Notes: a model not told the origin generated them from the letters alone. A stretch of DNA of 64,000 nt from Larix kaempferi (GCA_027924585.1 BSBM01000190.1:6148501-6212500); one strand, 5' to 3'. Shown: positions 1 to 9,904, counted from the stretch's first letter. A program made the numbers and translations.

Positions 1-22
1 TTGATTGCATCTTGATTAATGA

Positions 23-160
23 TTAGCCTTTATTGATCAAGTCAAAGTGCAGTGGGACAGTGACAGTCCTAGCTCTGCGACTAGGGAGGACGCAACTGAG
101 ATGCATCATAGCTTCCCATTTTCTTATTCTAAACTTAGGGACGAAGTTCTAAATAAGTAG
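23..160 (+). pseudogene. gypsy pol C-terminal tail (B)
   Basis: This frame ends at a TAG at 158-160 and encodes a tail with VKVQW near its start, an acidic ATREDATE stretch and SKLRDEVLNK at the end. It resembles the usual C-terminus of plant gypsy integrases (chromo-like VQW...ATWED, then KLxDEV just before the stop). Stops at 17-22 lie upstream in the same frame, so this copy is decayed or frameshifted there. Only the last part of the protein is in the window and the clade cannot be decided. Confidence 0.65.
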
Positions 161-1914
161 GGGTGTATGTAGTGCCCCTAGACTACGGTAGACATTGAGG
201 GCACCTGCTCAGTGACCCGAATGTTTTAAACATTAATAAAATAATTCTTTGATTTTATTTTGAGTATATTTATGATTACAATTGATTCTAAATAAATGAA
301 ATAATGATATATGTGTGTTTGGGTAGTTATTGTGAATGAACGATTTCATGTTGTTTAACGATTAAATTTGATATGAAAACTGTACATGTGAATGATGCTT
401 AACGATTACCTATATGATTGACTATGAGGTGAGACTGAAGAAAGTAGCAGATTGATTAATCAAATTATGATTATTGAGGACAATAATACTAATATATGTT
501 TGTGAGAAATGTGTGTAGAGATAGGTCAAATGGTTCACCGAAGGACACACAAAGGAATATGAAGGGTCGTAGAGTACTGATAAATCACACACAGGGAGAG
601 TGATGATGATGTCAACTTCCAACGGAATACCACGCATGAGCAGATAAGAACTAATCCGCTTGCTCAAGAGGAAAGCGTGAGGGCGTATGAGGTGGGCCAC
701 GACGAAGCTGGTCACGTATGAGTTGGGGGGGCGCGCAATGAGAACGGACTCACTCCTCAGCGCCATTAGTCCCTAATAGCATGTAGATGGAGGATGGAAG
801 ATAACGGCTTCTGAAATCCCTACATGAAGTTCCCGTAAGTCAAAACGAAAGGATGACGGTAGAAGGGCTCGACGGTACGGTACCCTGTCGAGAACGGAAA
901 GAGTGGATGCAAGGACCCAACGATGTGGTACCTTGTCAAAGAATGGAAACTACAAATGACTGGACCCGACGGAGTGGTGCCATGTCGGGGAAATGAAATT
1001 AAGGAATGGGGAAGCCCAACGGCGCAGCACCGGGGTCCTAGCGAAAATGAATATTAAACTTAACTGCATAAAAACATATCAGTTTGCACCTAGAACATTA
1101 CTTAGAAATGCATTTAAGTACTTTAGGCATTTGCACATAAATGATTACTTTGGCATTGAAATAATATTAAGTGTTATTTAAGCATTTGCACATAAAAGAA
1201 TATTTTGAGCATTGAAAATAATATAAATCTTTATTTTAGAAGCAAAGTAGAATCCTAAGCATGGACACCTATTCAACTCCACCTACACCTCAAAACTAGG
1301 AGTTAAGTAAAATATCTAGGGGACAAACATGAGCAAACTTAGGAATGTTGGTACAACTCCTAGAAAAACTGACACATAGATGGGTGAGTATTATTAAATT
1401 GGAAATTTAATAAAATATGTATTTATGCATGAAGCGACATGTGTCACATGGAATGTTCCTTTAAAAGGAAGGCTTTGGGAATGGGTGAAGGACCCAGATC
1501 CTGGATTATTATCGCAATTTTGAATTGCCTCATGACTTGCTACTATTAAGGGTTTGGCGAAAAATTTTGGTGGGGGGGAAACCCAAGCTGAGTTTCTCGA
1601 ATTGTTGTGTGTGAGCTCTACGATCCAAAGCTCGGGGGTGGCCATGCGACTGAAATCATGAGCCTATGGTTGGGTGGTGAAGCTAACGGTTGCTTCGCCT
1701 ATGGTTCAAATGAGCTTTGCTGGAGGGATCCTACGCAAGGCGTGGACAACAGTGGACAAGATGAATCGGTTGACAGGTTATGTTTTGTTTTAATTTGCTA
1801 AGTTATTCATTTATTTATTTTATCTTTCCTGTAATTTATGATAGCTAATCTGTTTGTATCAAGTTGTTAAGATTCAGGTTCAGTTCGTGAGGACCCAACG
1901 AGAGGGGTCCTACA
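151..1914 (+). repeat. B polypurine tract and 3' LTR
   Basis: A purine-rich tract (AAGTAGGGG, about 155-163) directly precedes the LTR. The LTR runs from TGTAGTGCCCC at 168 to GGGGTCCTACA at 1914 (1,747 bp) and has the inverted termini TGTAG/CTACA. It includes short related segments with the theme GACCCRACGR...GGTRCC around 860-1000. I see no coding sequence in it; the short open frames here are chance. Confidence 0.8.
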
Positions 1915-2693
1915 AAATAATTTAACTGTAAACAATAAGACAGAACAATAGAACCTGATTGACTGTAGGAGAAACAAACAACCCAAGGAGCCTATTCCAC
2001 CCAACCTATTCCTGAAGACAACCAAATTACTTTCCTTAGGACCCCCGATCCTATTCACTGAACCACTAGGAAGAAGAATATGTAGAAGCTTTAGGTCAAT
2101 CCACTTGCAGCAGCAAAGTAGTTCATCCAGTCATATAGACTTAGCAGTCAAAGAGACCTGCAGCAACACCTCTGGTTATTTCCTCGGAATATTTCAGCAG
2201 CCTCACAATGCACTTCCACTTAGCCTCCCTATTCGAATCTATCAGTGATCACCTAATACACTTGAGGAATTATTTCTGCAGAAAATAATGTAGAGCTTCC
2301 TGCTCAATTCGAATTGCCTTATCTAGGCTTCCTAGGCCTTTTCGTGGTTAACCTAGTCATTAATGAGCCATCAGCTCTCTTCCACCCACCTAGAGGATAA
2401 TGCCACAAATTTAGGGGTAGTTGTCCCATAACCAACAGCTAGTGGTGGAGTGAAAATGCTAACATCTGTCCCATGCCTTCTAACAGTTTCCATTCCTCCT
2501 AGTGGGTCAGTGAACACTCATTTAACAGTTCCCTTAGGTGTTTGTCTCCTATTTTAATTTATTAAATAATAATAATCAGTCATTACAATCATCCTTGACC
2601 AATATTTGGTCATATTTACAAAAATTTGTAATTATAATTTAATATAATGTTTTTGCAATACAATAAATAGTCTCAAAATTTGGGTAGGTGACA
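1915..2693 (-). repeat. A 3' LTR, first 779 bp (truncated by B)
   Basis: On the minus strand it starts TGTCACCTACCC at 2693 and matches the start of the 5' LTR at 14279. Homology stops at B's right edge (1914). The remaining ~3.6 kb expected from the 5' LTR should lie to the left of B, outside the window. Confidence 0.85.
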
Positions 2694-2710
2694 TACACCC
2701 CCCCTTAAGT
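2694..2710 (-). other. A polypurine tract
   Basis: The minus strand reads TTAAGGGGGGGTGTA just before the LTR start TGTCACC. This is the expected plus-strand primer for reverse transcription, and it fixes the LTR boundary and the element orientation. Confidence 0.75.
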
Positions 2711-2733
2711 CTCAACATAGTCCTCGATGTTGT

Positions 2734-3650
2734 TTATTCACTCTCTGAGTGTTCCTGAAACAGAGCTAGGTATGCTACCCACATATTACTCTCCAACTCC
2801 CAAGTTTCCTCTTCTAGGCTAAGGTGCTTCCATTGCACCTTTACCTTCCCAATGGTGCGATTTCAGAGTAGATTTTCCCTCCTTTCAAGGATACAGTCCG
2901 GTTCCACCTGAAAATCGTTGTCTTGTTCCACCTGTACATCATTCCAATTTATAACATGAGTAGCATCATGCACATACTTCTTCAAAACTGAAATATGAAA
3001 ACATTATGTATTTTTAGATTTGGTGGCAAAGCTAGTTGATATGCCATGGGTCCAAGCCTTGACAAAACTTTGAAAGGACCACAATACCTGGGTGCCAACT
3101 TGGCACAACTTCTCAATTTTAATGAACTCTTCTTTGGTCTTACCTTAATGAAAACATATTCACCAACCTGGAACTCTTTATGATTCCTTTTAAGATTTGC
3201 TTGACTTTTCTGCCTATCTTGGGCAGCTTTAAAATTTTGTTGTACCTGTTGCATAGTTAGTTCTATTTCCTTCCACAATTCAGGTCCTAAAATAAATCTA
3301 TTAACTAGATCATTCCAAGAAACTGGTGTATTACATTTCCTACCATAAATAATTTCAAAAGGGCTAAGCCTGGATGATGCATGATAATGGTTGTTATATG
3401 CAAATTCTGCTAAATGCAAATAGTCCTCCCACTTACCAGGTTGGTCCTTAACATACATCCTTAGCATGTCTTCCAAAATCTGATTCACTCTATATGTATG
3501 TCCATTCATTTGTGGATGAAATGTTGTGCTGAAGTTTAAGGTTGTATTCAACCCTTTAAACAAAGATCTCCAAAAGTTTCCAGTAAACTTAGAATCACAG
3601 TCTGAAACTATCACTTTTGGTATTCCATGTAATCGAAAAATTTGTTTCAT
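2734..3650 (-). pseudogene. A integrase catalytic C-half and chromodomain-like tail
   Basis: The frame 3650-2982 holds the second half of a gypsy integrase: VIVSDCDSKFTGNFW carries the second catalytic aspartate, followed by FHPQMNGHTYRVNQ and a GPFKVLSRLGPMAYQLALP tail. In working gypsy integrases the third position reads GQTERVNQ; here the catalytic glutamate is tyrosine (HTYRVNQ). After a frame change at about 2982 the other frame continues to a TAA at 2734-2736. It contains VEPDCILERRENLL, an in-frame TGA, then KVKVQWKHLSLEEETWELE, which fits a chromodomain-type tail of chromoviruses. The piece is separated from the integrase N-terminus (3707-4096) by a frameshift. Confidence 0.85.
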
Positions 3651-3706
3651 AAAAATTTATGCAATGTCTGGAGCCTTATGAGTAGTTTTTACTGGTATAA
3701 AATGTG

Positions 3707-4096
3707 CTACCTTGTTGATTTATCCACTACAACCATGATGGAATCATTTTGTTTATGATTATTGGGTAGTCCGATAACAAAATCTATGCTTATGATCTCC
3801 CACTTCAAGCTAGGTATAGGTAATGGTTGTAACAGTCCAGTCGGATGTTGATGTTCAACTTTTACCTTTTGACAGTCAAAGCATTTAGCTATATATTCTG
3901 CTACTTCATCCTTCATTCTTGGCCAATAATACTCTTTCTGTAACATAGTGATGGTTTTCTGATAACCTAGATGGCCAGAATAATGACTTTTGTGCATCTC
4001 ATCTAAAATCAGAATTTTTATCTTTGGTACATTGGGCACATATAATCTGTTTTTGTACAGCAACAAGCCATTTTCTTTTAACTTGAAATCTGCCAT
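3707..4096 (-). pseudogene. A integrase zinc-binding N-terminus
   Basis: This encodes the H2C2 domain of a gypsy integrase (HKSHYSGHLGYQKT...YWPRM...CFDCQKVK) followed by the first catalytic aspartate in EIISIDFVIGLP. The family uses this domain to bind element ends and insert cDNA. The frame breaks after VVVDKSTR and the protein resumes in another frame at 3650. A short gap at 4097-4114 with a stop separates it from the RNase H end. Confidence 0.85.
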
Positions 4097-4114
4097 AGAA
4101 TTTTCAGAATTATT

Positions 4115-6142
4115 TTATGCTGTCTTTTCATGTAATTTTCTATATTCTTCATCAGTTTTAATCCCTTCAAAGATCTGATTTTCTAAATCTGTTGTGTATG
4201 TACTGATGGCTGAAATAAAATTCAACTTTACATTACGACTTAAAGCATCAGCAACCTTGTTCTCTTTACCCTTTATATGTTGAATTTCAAAATCATATTC
4301 GCTTAGAAAGGTTAGCCATCTAGCCTGTCTAGCATTCAAATTTGTCTGATCGAGTAAATACTTCAGCCCCATGTTATCTGTCATCAAAGTAAATTTTCTG
4401 CCAATAAGATGGTGACGCCACATTTTCAAGGCATGTATTACTGCTAATAATTCTAGATCATAAGTAGAATAATTTTTCTCATGTATTTTTAGCTTTCTAG
4501 ACTCATATGCAATAGCATGTCCCTCTTGTGTTAGGACTCCACCGAGTCCATCATTACATGCGTCGGTGCATACTATAAAATCTTTATTAGGATCTGCAAT
4601 TCTCAGAATAGGTGTTGTAGTTAGTAATTCCTTCAACTTCTTAAAACTGTCTGCACACTTTTGATCCCATACAAACTTCTTCCCCTTCTTCTGTAAGGAG
4701 GTTATGGGGTTTGCAATCTTTGAAAAACCTTCTATGAATTTTCTATAATATCCTGTAATCCCCATAAATGATCGAACATTCATTACGTCTTTAGGAACCG
4801 GCCATTCATTAATGGCTTTTATCTTATCGGTATCAACCAACATTCCTTCCTTAGAGATTATGTGACCTAAATACTGAATCTTATCCTTGTGAAAGTCACA
4901 CTTACTAAACTTAGCATATAACTGATGATCTCTCAGAACTTGTAAAATAATACGTAGATGTTCATCATGTTCTTCCTTACTTTTAGAATATACTAGAATG
5001 TCATCTATGAACACAATGGCGAACTTATCCAAATATTTGTGCAGAATATTGTTCATTAAGCACATAAATACTATAGGGGCATTAGTTACCCCAAATGGCA
5101 TGACTACGAACTCATAATGTCCATATCGAGTTCTAAAGGCTATTTTAAAAATATCCTCATCCTTCACACGAACTTGATGATATCCTGACCTTAAATCAAT
5201 CTTTGAAAATATCGTTGCTCCACACAGCTGATCAAATAGATCGTCTATGTGGGGCAACGGATATGAATTCTTGATTGTCATTTTATTCAGTTGATAATAA
5301 TCTATACAAAGTCTTAAAGTGCCATCCTTCTTCTTAACAAATATAATAGGTGCTCCCCAAGGAGACACGCTGGGTCTTATATAGTTTTTATCAATCAGTT
5401 CCTTCAACTGTGATTTCAACTCATTTAATTCTAGTATATTCATCCTATATGGAGCTTTAGAGTTCGGTACCGCACCCGGTATCAGTTCAATAGTAAAATC
5501 TAGATCTCTCTTCGAGGGTAGCCCTGGAATCTCTTCTGGAAAAAAATCCTGGAATTCTTTTAGGACGGGTATATATTCTAGTTTCAGTTTGTTCTCTTTT
5601 GTAACTGACTCCTCATGTACTACATTTACTGCGAACATCTTACATCTTTTTCTTACTACTCTTTTCACTTGCATAGTTGAAATATGTCTAAGTGATGTCT
5701 TTCTAGGAATACCTTTTACTTCTATTGTTTCTCCTTCATCATTTAAACAAGTAAAACTTTTCTCATAACAATTAAGAATAACATGATGGGCTTCTAACCA
5801 GTCCATTCCAATTAAGATGTCATAGGATCCTAAATGTAAAACATTTAACTTGGTTTGTGTCCTTAATTGATTCATAGATAAAACACATCTTTCAACAAAA
5901 TCAGACACTTTTCTTTTTGTTCCTGTTGCTAGTTTAACTAACCAGGATTTATTAAATTTTTCTATTTTCAAATTAAAATTTTCCACAATATCAGGAAATA
6001 TATAACTCAGGCTAGCGCCCGCATCAATCAAAATAGAAACTGGATGGTTTTGTAGCATACCTTCATTCTCTACCATAGAGATTTGATGCTCAGCTTGCCT
6101 GTTGTTTAGAGCTGCATTAATTCTGGACATGTCTCTTGCCAA
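4115..6142 (-). pseudogene. A protease, reverse transcriptase and RNase H
   Basis: A 675-residue open stretch of gypsy pol. An aspartic protease site appears as [13 protein letters not shown] at about residues 36-48 (the family motif is D[ST]GA; here DAGA). The reverse transcriptase follows, with [19 protein letters not shown], the [13 protein letters not shown] block, [23 protein letters not shown] and the catalytic FIDDILVYS, then the connection domain. RNase H begins at [14 protein letters not shown] and ends near [15 protein letters not shown]. It converts element RNA to DNA in cytoplasmic particles. It is the best preserved part of A, but neighbouring gag and integrase are broken. Confidence 0.92.
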
Positions 6143-6147
6143 GTATC

Positions 6148-7218
6148 CTACAGTAGATTCAACTTGTATGGAGTGAATATTGTTGGTTGTCTGCTTCCTT
6201 TTGGGACATTCTGAAGCATAATGAGGACCTTGACACTCAAAACATTTGATAGGTTCCCTCTGGTCATTAGTCCTGGTAACATTGGGTGTATTTCTGGGAG
6301 CTGTAAAATTCTGTTGTTGATTGTTTCTGGGACTATTTCCATGGAAATTTCGATTTGGAAATTTTTTCTTTTGAAACCCAGAATTTCCATTGAACCTGAA
6401 ATTCTTCTTTTTCAGCTCAAAATTGTTGGGTTTATGATTCTTCCAATTAGATATCCCTTCTCTTTTCCAGTTTGTATCATATCAAAAAGTTGCTTTCCTC
6501 ATGGCTTCTTCTAAAGTCTTTGGATTGTCATATTCTATTATGTCCTTGATGTTGAAAGGTAGACAACTCAGATACCTCTGAATATTTGGTTTTTCCTCCA
6601 CAAGATATGGCACATACCTTAGCAAATTCAGAAATTTGTTGTTCAGCTCTTTCATGTTCATGGTTCCCAATCTTAAATCATAAAATTCCTTGGATTTTTC
6701 TTCATAATATTGTTCATATAATAACTTCTTCTCTAAGTACCTTTTAAAAGTGCTCCAATTTACATCTTTGTCCTTTACGCCCTTCACTCTTTTGATGTCC
6801 TACCACAAAATATATCCCTTACCGATCAGGTTGTATATGGCCATCTTTGCCTTTAATGATTCAGAATAATCATAGATTTGAAAATATTTCTTCATGCCAG
6901 ACAGCCATGCTTCAGCTGTCTCTCCTTTCTCAGTTTCACCATTGAAAGTTGGGGGTTTGATTTTCTTGAACTATCCATAAATATGTTCATACTGTTTGTG
7001 TCTTTTTTTGGGGGGTTTGTAATCTCCTTCACTGCTATCACTTGAATAATTACGCTTCTTTTTGCGTTTTTCATGGAAGCTTCTGATGATGTTGAACTGT
7101 TGTTCACATCATCAATTTTCACTTTCTTACCCTTGTCTCGATGAGGTAAGTGTTCAATCTTGGAGTTATTTTCAATCCCTCTTTCCTGTTCATCAGTTGG
7201 GCACTGATCGAACAGTGC
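6148..7218 (-). pseudogene. A gag, capsid and nucleocapsid part
   Basis: Several minus-strand frames together give a gypsy gag. Frame 7218-6892 carries a basic/serine-rich segment. Frame 6787-6482 carries the capsid core (WSTFKRYLEKKLLYEQYYEE, KEFYDLRLGTMNMKEL, RYVPYLVEEKPNIQRYLSCL), typical of Retrotrans_gag. Frame 6390-6148 carries the nucleocapsid with the zinc knuckle [15 protein letters not shown] (CX2CX3HX4C, one residue shorter than canonical CX2CX4HX4C). Stops at about 6800 and 6480 and frame changes break it. The 5' part of the frame continues across the T insertion at 9566-9773. Confidence 0.8.
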
Positions 7219-7223
7219 TTGGT
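7219..7223 (+). repeat. T left target-site duplication TTGGT
   Basis: TTGGT directly precedes the T LTR start TGCTGTG and recurs at 9561-9565 directly after the inverted LTR end CACAGCA. Confidence 0.85.
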
Positions 7224-7460
7224 TGCTGTGAATATTTAATTAATATTATTAATTATAACTTAATAGATTATTAGGTTATTAGTGAAAGGTCATAACCCTT
7301 TGTTATGATTGCTCAAGCATTATAAAATGCCATCTTATTGTAATTTTATAAACATCATCTTATATATTACTTATATTTATCATCCAATATGAAAGTCGGA
7401 TCGAAATCTTTACTCCTTAACCGGACACGGTTAACTCCGCAACCAGATACAGTTGTTGCA
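7224..7460 (+). repeat. T 5' LTR
   Basis: 237 bp from TGCTGTGAATATTT to GTTGTTGCA. It differs from the inverted copy at about 16 positions, although the two 3' copies differ from each other at only about 5. Confidence 0.85.
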
Positions 7461-7462
7461 TT

Positions 7463-7474
7463 TGGTATCAGAGC
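7463..7474 (+). other. T primer binding site
   Basis: TGGTATCAGAGC, complementary to initiator tRNA-Met, two bases after the 5' LTR end. Its first bases reappear in reverse at the palindrome centre near 9313-9323. Confidence 0.85.
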
Positions 7475-8278
7475 GGAACGCTCCTCCATCTGAGCTCGGA
7501 TTCGGCTCACACTCAGAGCGGACTCTCTCCTCCTCAGTGAGCTCGGACTCGGCTCATTCCTTCATTCTGCTGCATCACTTTCCTGCTGCACTTCCAGCCA
7601 TGCTTCCCCCCTCACATTCGTCCCACTCCACGCCCAACAAACTGCCTGCCTGCTCTCCATCGTCCACTCCCTACAACTCCCCGCCATCTGCCTAGCCGTC
7701 GCATCCCTCCCCCTGCTACACGCCAACAAGCCTCCCACCTCAGCCCACCTCCATCCTGCGCACCTTCCCCCGCCCTCACGCCCTCCTTCCTGCAAAATCC
7801 CTCCCACCACCTCACCCGCAACCCTTCTGCCACCCTGCTTCCTCCCGCCTTCGTCCCCTCCCCCTTCCCCCATCCTCCCGACCACCTTCCAAACATTGCC
7901 TCCACCTCTGCGATCTCCACAGACCCCGACTCCCCCGTCAAACCATGCCTCCACACCATCCTTTTTCCAAAAGCCTACGCCACCTCTGCCTCCACGCAGC
8001 TGCCAATGGCCCTGCAAAACTCCAAACAAAAAAAAACAAATTTTAAATAAAATATTATATATAATAATATATTATTATTATTATATTATAATATTTATTT
8101 TTTAAAAACAAAAAAAAAACTATATACAAGATATTATATAGTTTAAAAATAATAATAATAATAACAATATTAATATATTAATTAATATTTATTATTATTC
8201 AAAAAAAATTATTATTATTATTAAATATAATAATAGCTTTCTTACTTCTAAGCCCAAAAGTCCCTTCTAAAAACATCC
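7475..8278 (+). repeat. T leader: C-rich then AT-rich low-complexity DNA
   Basis: 7475-7560 repeats the theme GAGCTCGGAYTCGGCTCA. 7560-8020 is strongly pyrimidine/C-rich on the plus strand (CCTCCC-type runs), which creates long glycine-rich frames on the minus strand that are not genes. 8035-8240 is an A/T block of ATTATT repeats. The switch from C-rich to AT-rich within 20 bp is abrupt. Confidence 0.7.
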
Positions 8279-9142
8279 ATGGCATCTTATAGTGATAGTG
8301 ACCAATTCATAAATCTCCTTGAGAAAATACTTAAGGATATGGATGAAATAAAGAAATCTATTGACGAAATGTTTAAAGAAAATGAAGATGGATGTGAAAA
8401 TCATGTAGAAGAAGCCACCCAAGTTGATGAAAAAAGGGAAGATAGAGTAGGCCAGTATGTCATCCCCGATGAGAGTAATGGCATCAATCAATATAACATG
8501 CAATACAAAGATATAACATACCCTAGTAATAAGGGAATTGACAACGAAATAATTGACAAGGAGAAGGATGATCCTAACCAAGATTGTGATAAGAGACAAG
8601 CCGATGTTGCTAACAATAAAGATGATCAATGCTGCGACAAAAATGTCACAATCACAAACACACAAAGGACAAATATCATCACAAAGATGGCTATAAAGAA
8701 CATCAAGGGAAGCAACTATAATATCTATCAGACACAAGATAAGACCAGTGTTCTTATGAGCATTGTAAGCACAAAGAGCCTGCTCAAGGGAACTGACACA
8801 AAATATGTTGGGAATAACAACACGAAAATATTTAAGGTCGTAATGTATGTTGATCATGTTCAATTAACGACAAATATAGTTAAAAGAAGCAATCACACAA
8901 GTAGAAAAAGCGTAAACAAAACTTCACCAAGTTCATACTTAATGCAAATACCAAGACAGAATAAACAAAATGAGGCAATGGTCGTAATCAAAATCGCATC
9001 TCTTAAGTCATCAGTGCGACATAGAACCAGAATAAAAGACGTCATGAGAAAACTCAACTTTCAGGACAAATCTTTCCTAAGGGGAAGGCAATGCTGTGAA
9101 TATTTAATTAATATTATTAATTATAACTTAATAGATTATTAG
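8279..9142 (+). CDS. T open frame, gag-like start, function unknown
   Basis: A 287-codon uninterrupted frame starting MASYSDSDQFINLLEKIL. Residues 1-45 are acidic and heptad-like (KILKDMDEIKKSIDEMF), like N-termini of plant gypsy gag proteins. The middle is asparagine/aspartate/lysine-rich without a recognisable domain; the C-terminal third is basic. The last ~17 residues are read from the 3' LTR itself, so the original stop was probably lost or the element frame ends within the LTR. The near-terminal DKSFLRGRQ resembles the end of gypsy pol proteins, so the frame may join a gag start to a pol end after internal deletion. No catalytic motif is visible. There is no match I can name. Confidence 0.5.
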   Translation: MASYSDSDQFINLLEKILKDMDEIKKSIDEMFKENEDGCENHVEEATQVDEKREDRVGQYVIPDESNGINQYNMQYKDITYPSNKGIDNEIIDKEKDDPNQDCDKRQADVANNKDDQCCDKNVTITNTQRTNIITKMAIKNIKGSNYNIYQTQDKTSVLMSIVSTKSLLKGTDTKYVGNNNTKIFKVVMYVDHVQLTTNIVKRSNHTSRKSVNKTSPSSYLMQIPRQNKQNEAMVVIKIASLKSSVRHRTRIKDVMRKLNFQDKSFLRGRQCCEYLINIINYNLIDY

Positions 9143-9560
9143 GTTATTAGTGAAAGGTCGTAACCCTTCGTTATGATTGCTCAAGCCTTATAAAAGGCCA
9201 TCTTATTGTAATTTTATAATCATCATCTTATATATTATTTCTATTTATCATCCAATATGAAATTCGGATTTGACTCTTAACTCCTTAATCAGACACGGTT
9301 AACTCTGCAACCGGATACCAAAATGCAGCAACCGTATCCGGTTGCGGAGTTAACCGTGTCCGGTTAAGGAGTTAAGAGTCAAATCCGACTTTCATATTGG
9401 ATGATAAATAGAAATAATATATAAGATGATGATTATAAAATTACAATAAGATGGCCTTTTATAAGTCTTGAGCAATCATAACGAAGGGTTACGACCTTTC
9501 ACTAATAACCTAATAATCTATTAAGTTATAATTAATAATATTAATTAAATATTCACAGCA
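9092..9560. repeat. T LTR palindrome (227-bp arms, 15-nt spacer)
   Basis: Forward LTR 9092-9318 and inverted LTR 9334-9560 are perfect-length inverted arms with about 5 mismatches. The spacer 9319-9333 is the reverse complement of the LTR end plus the start of the primer site. Read on the minus strand it is a full LTR, then TTTTGGTATC, then the reversed LTR starting CGGTTGC. Any transcript crossing it would fold into a near-perfect 227-bp hairpin. Confidence 0.9.
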
Positions 9561-9565
9561 TTGGT
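9561..9565 (+). repeat. T right target-site duplication TTGGT
   Basis: Matches 7219-7223 exactly, immediately outside the inverted LTR. Confidence 0.85.
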
Positions 9566-9773
9566 TCAGTTCTTCTTATGCCTTCAGAATTCTCTCATTA
9601 TCTTGTTTAACAGATCTTATTTCTGCCTTCAATTCCTGAAAGGTACGTAATAATTCTGATGAATTGTCATTCAATTCACCATGAGCTTCTTCTTCATAAT
9701 GTTGTCACATGCTATTATTTGTATGACTGTTCGGTCGAAATATGTCCTCCATATGTTCAGCTGATCCTTCCAT
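9566..9773 (-). pseudogene. A gag N-terminus, cut off by T
   Basis: The minus-strand start codon at 9773-9771 opens MEGSAEHMEDIFRP, followed by an in-frame TGA and then a heptad-like acidic/basic stretch (ELLRTFQELKAEIRSVKQ). It stops at the T insertion. Removing T and one TTGGT copy leaves the frame in register with 7218 downward, which supports the assignment and shows T entered existing gag sequence. Two internal stops mean it was, or became, non-coding. Confidence 0.7.
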
Positions 9774-9904
9774 ACCTGTAGCTTAGAAAACAAATTTCAA
9801 TATAACAGAAAATAATTTAAATTGAATTAGTAAAGATTTATGTTGTCATAAAAAATTTTGTTGCGTGTTCTTTGGACCTTTTCAGGCCGAGAGTTCGAAC
9901 ATGA

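Larger units (their letters stand above)
1..1914 (+). mobile_element. Element B: 3' end of a Ty3/gypsy retrotransposon
   Basis: The window opens inside the last codons of a plus-strand gypsy polyprotein, followed by a polypurine tract and a complete 3' LTR (168-1914). The rest of the element lies to the left. The base after 1914 (AAATAATTTAAC) matches the sequence expected inside A's LTR: the other LTR copy at 13501-13514 reads AAATCATTTAAC. B is therefore inserted in A's 3' LTR, with AAATA as the likely right-hand target duplication. The left duplication and the 5' LTR are outside the window. Confidence 0.8.
7224..9560 (+). mobile_element. Element T: small non-autonomous LTR element with a palindromic 3' end
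   Basis: Order: 5' LTR (7224-7460), primer site (7463-7474), C-rich then AT-rich leader, one open frame (8279-9142), polypurine tract (about 9080-9087), forward 3' LTR (9092-9318, lacking its last ~10 nt), a 15-nt spacer, and an inverted LTR ending at 9560. Counting the spacer, the inverted LTR is complete at 237 bp (9324-9560). A 5-bp duplication, TTGGT, flanks the whole structure, so it integrated as one molecule whose two ends are both U3 ends. It has no protease, reverse transcriptase or integrase, so it would have needed enzymes from another element. Confidence 0.85.

Noticed and set aside
7562-8029. Long glycine/arginine-rich frames on the minus strand
   Set aside because: They mirror the C-rich low-complexity leader of T; overlapping frames are all open for compositional reasons.
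8267-8863. 198-codon minus-strand frame
   Set aside because: It is the complement of the T open frame; hydrophobic composition comes from AT-rich codons on the other strand.
7224-9560. T as a DNA transposon with long terminal inverted repeats
   Set aside because: Outer ends are inverted, but a primer site after the left copy, a polypurine tract before the third-last kilobase LTR and a direct LTR copy at 9092 show retrotransposon origin; the 5-bp duplication fits too.
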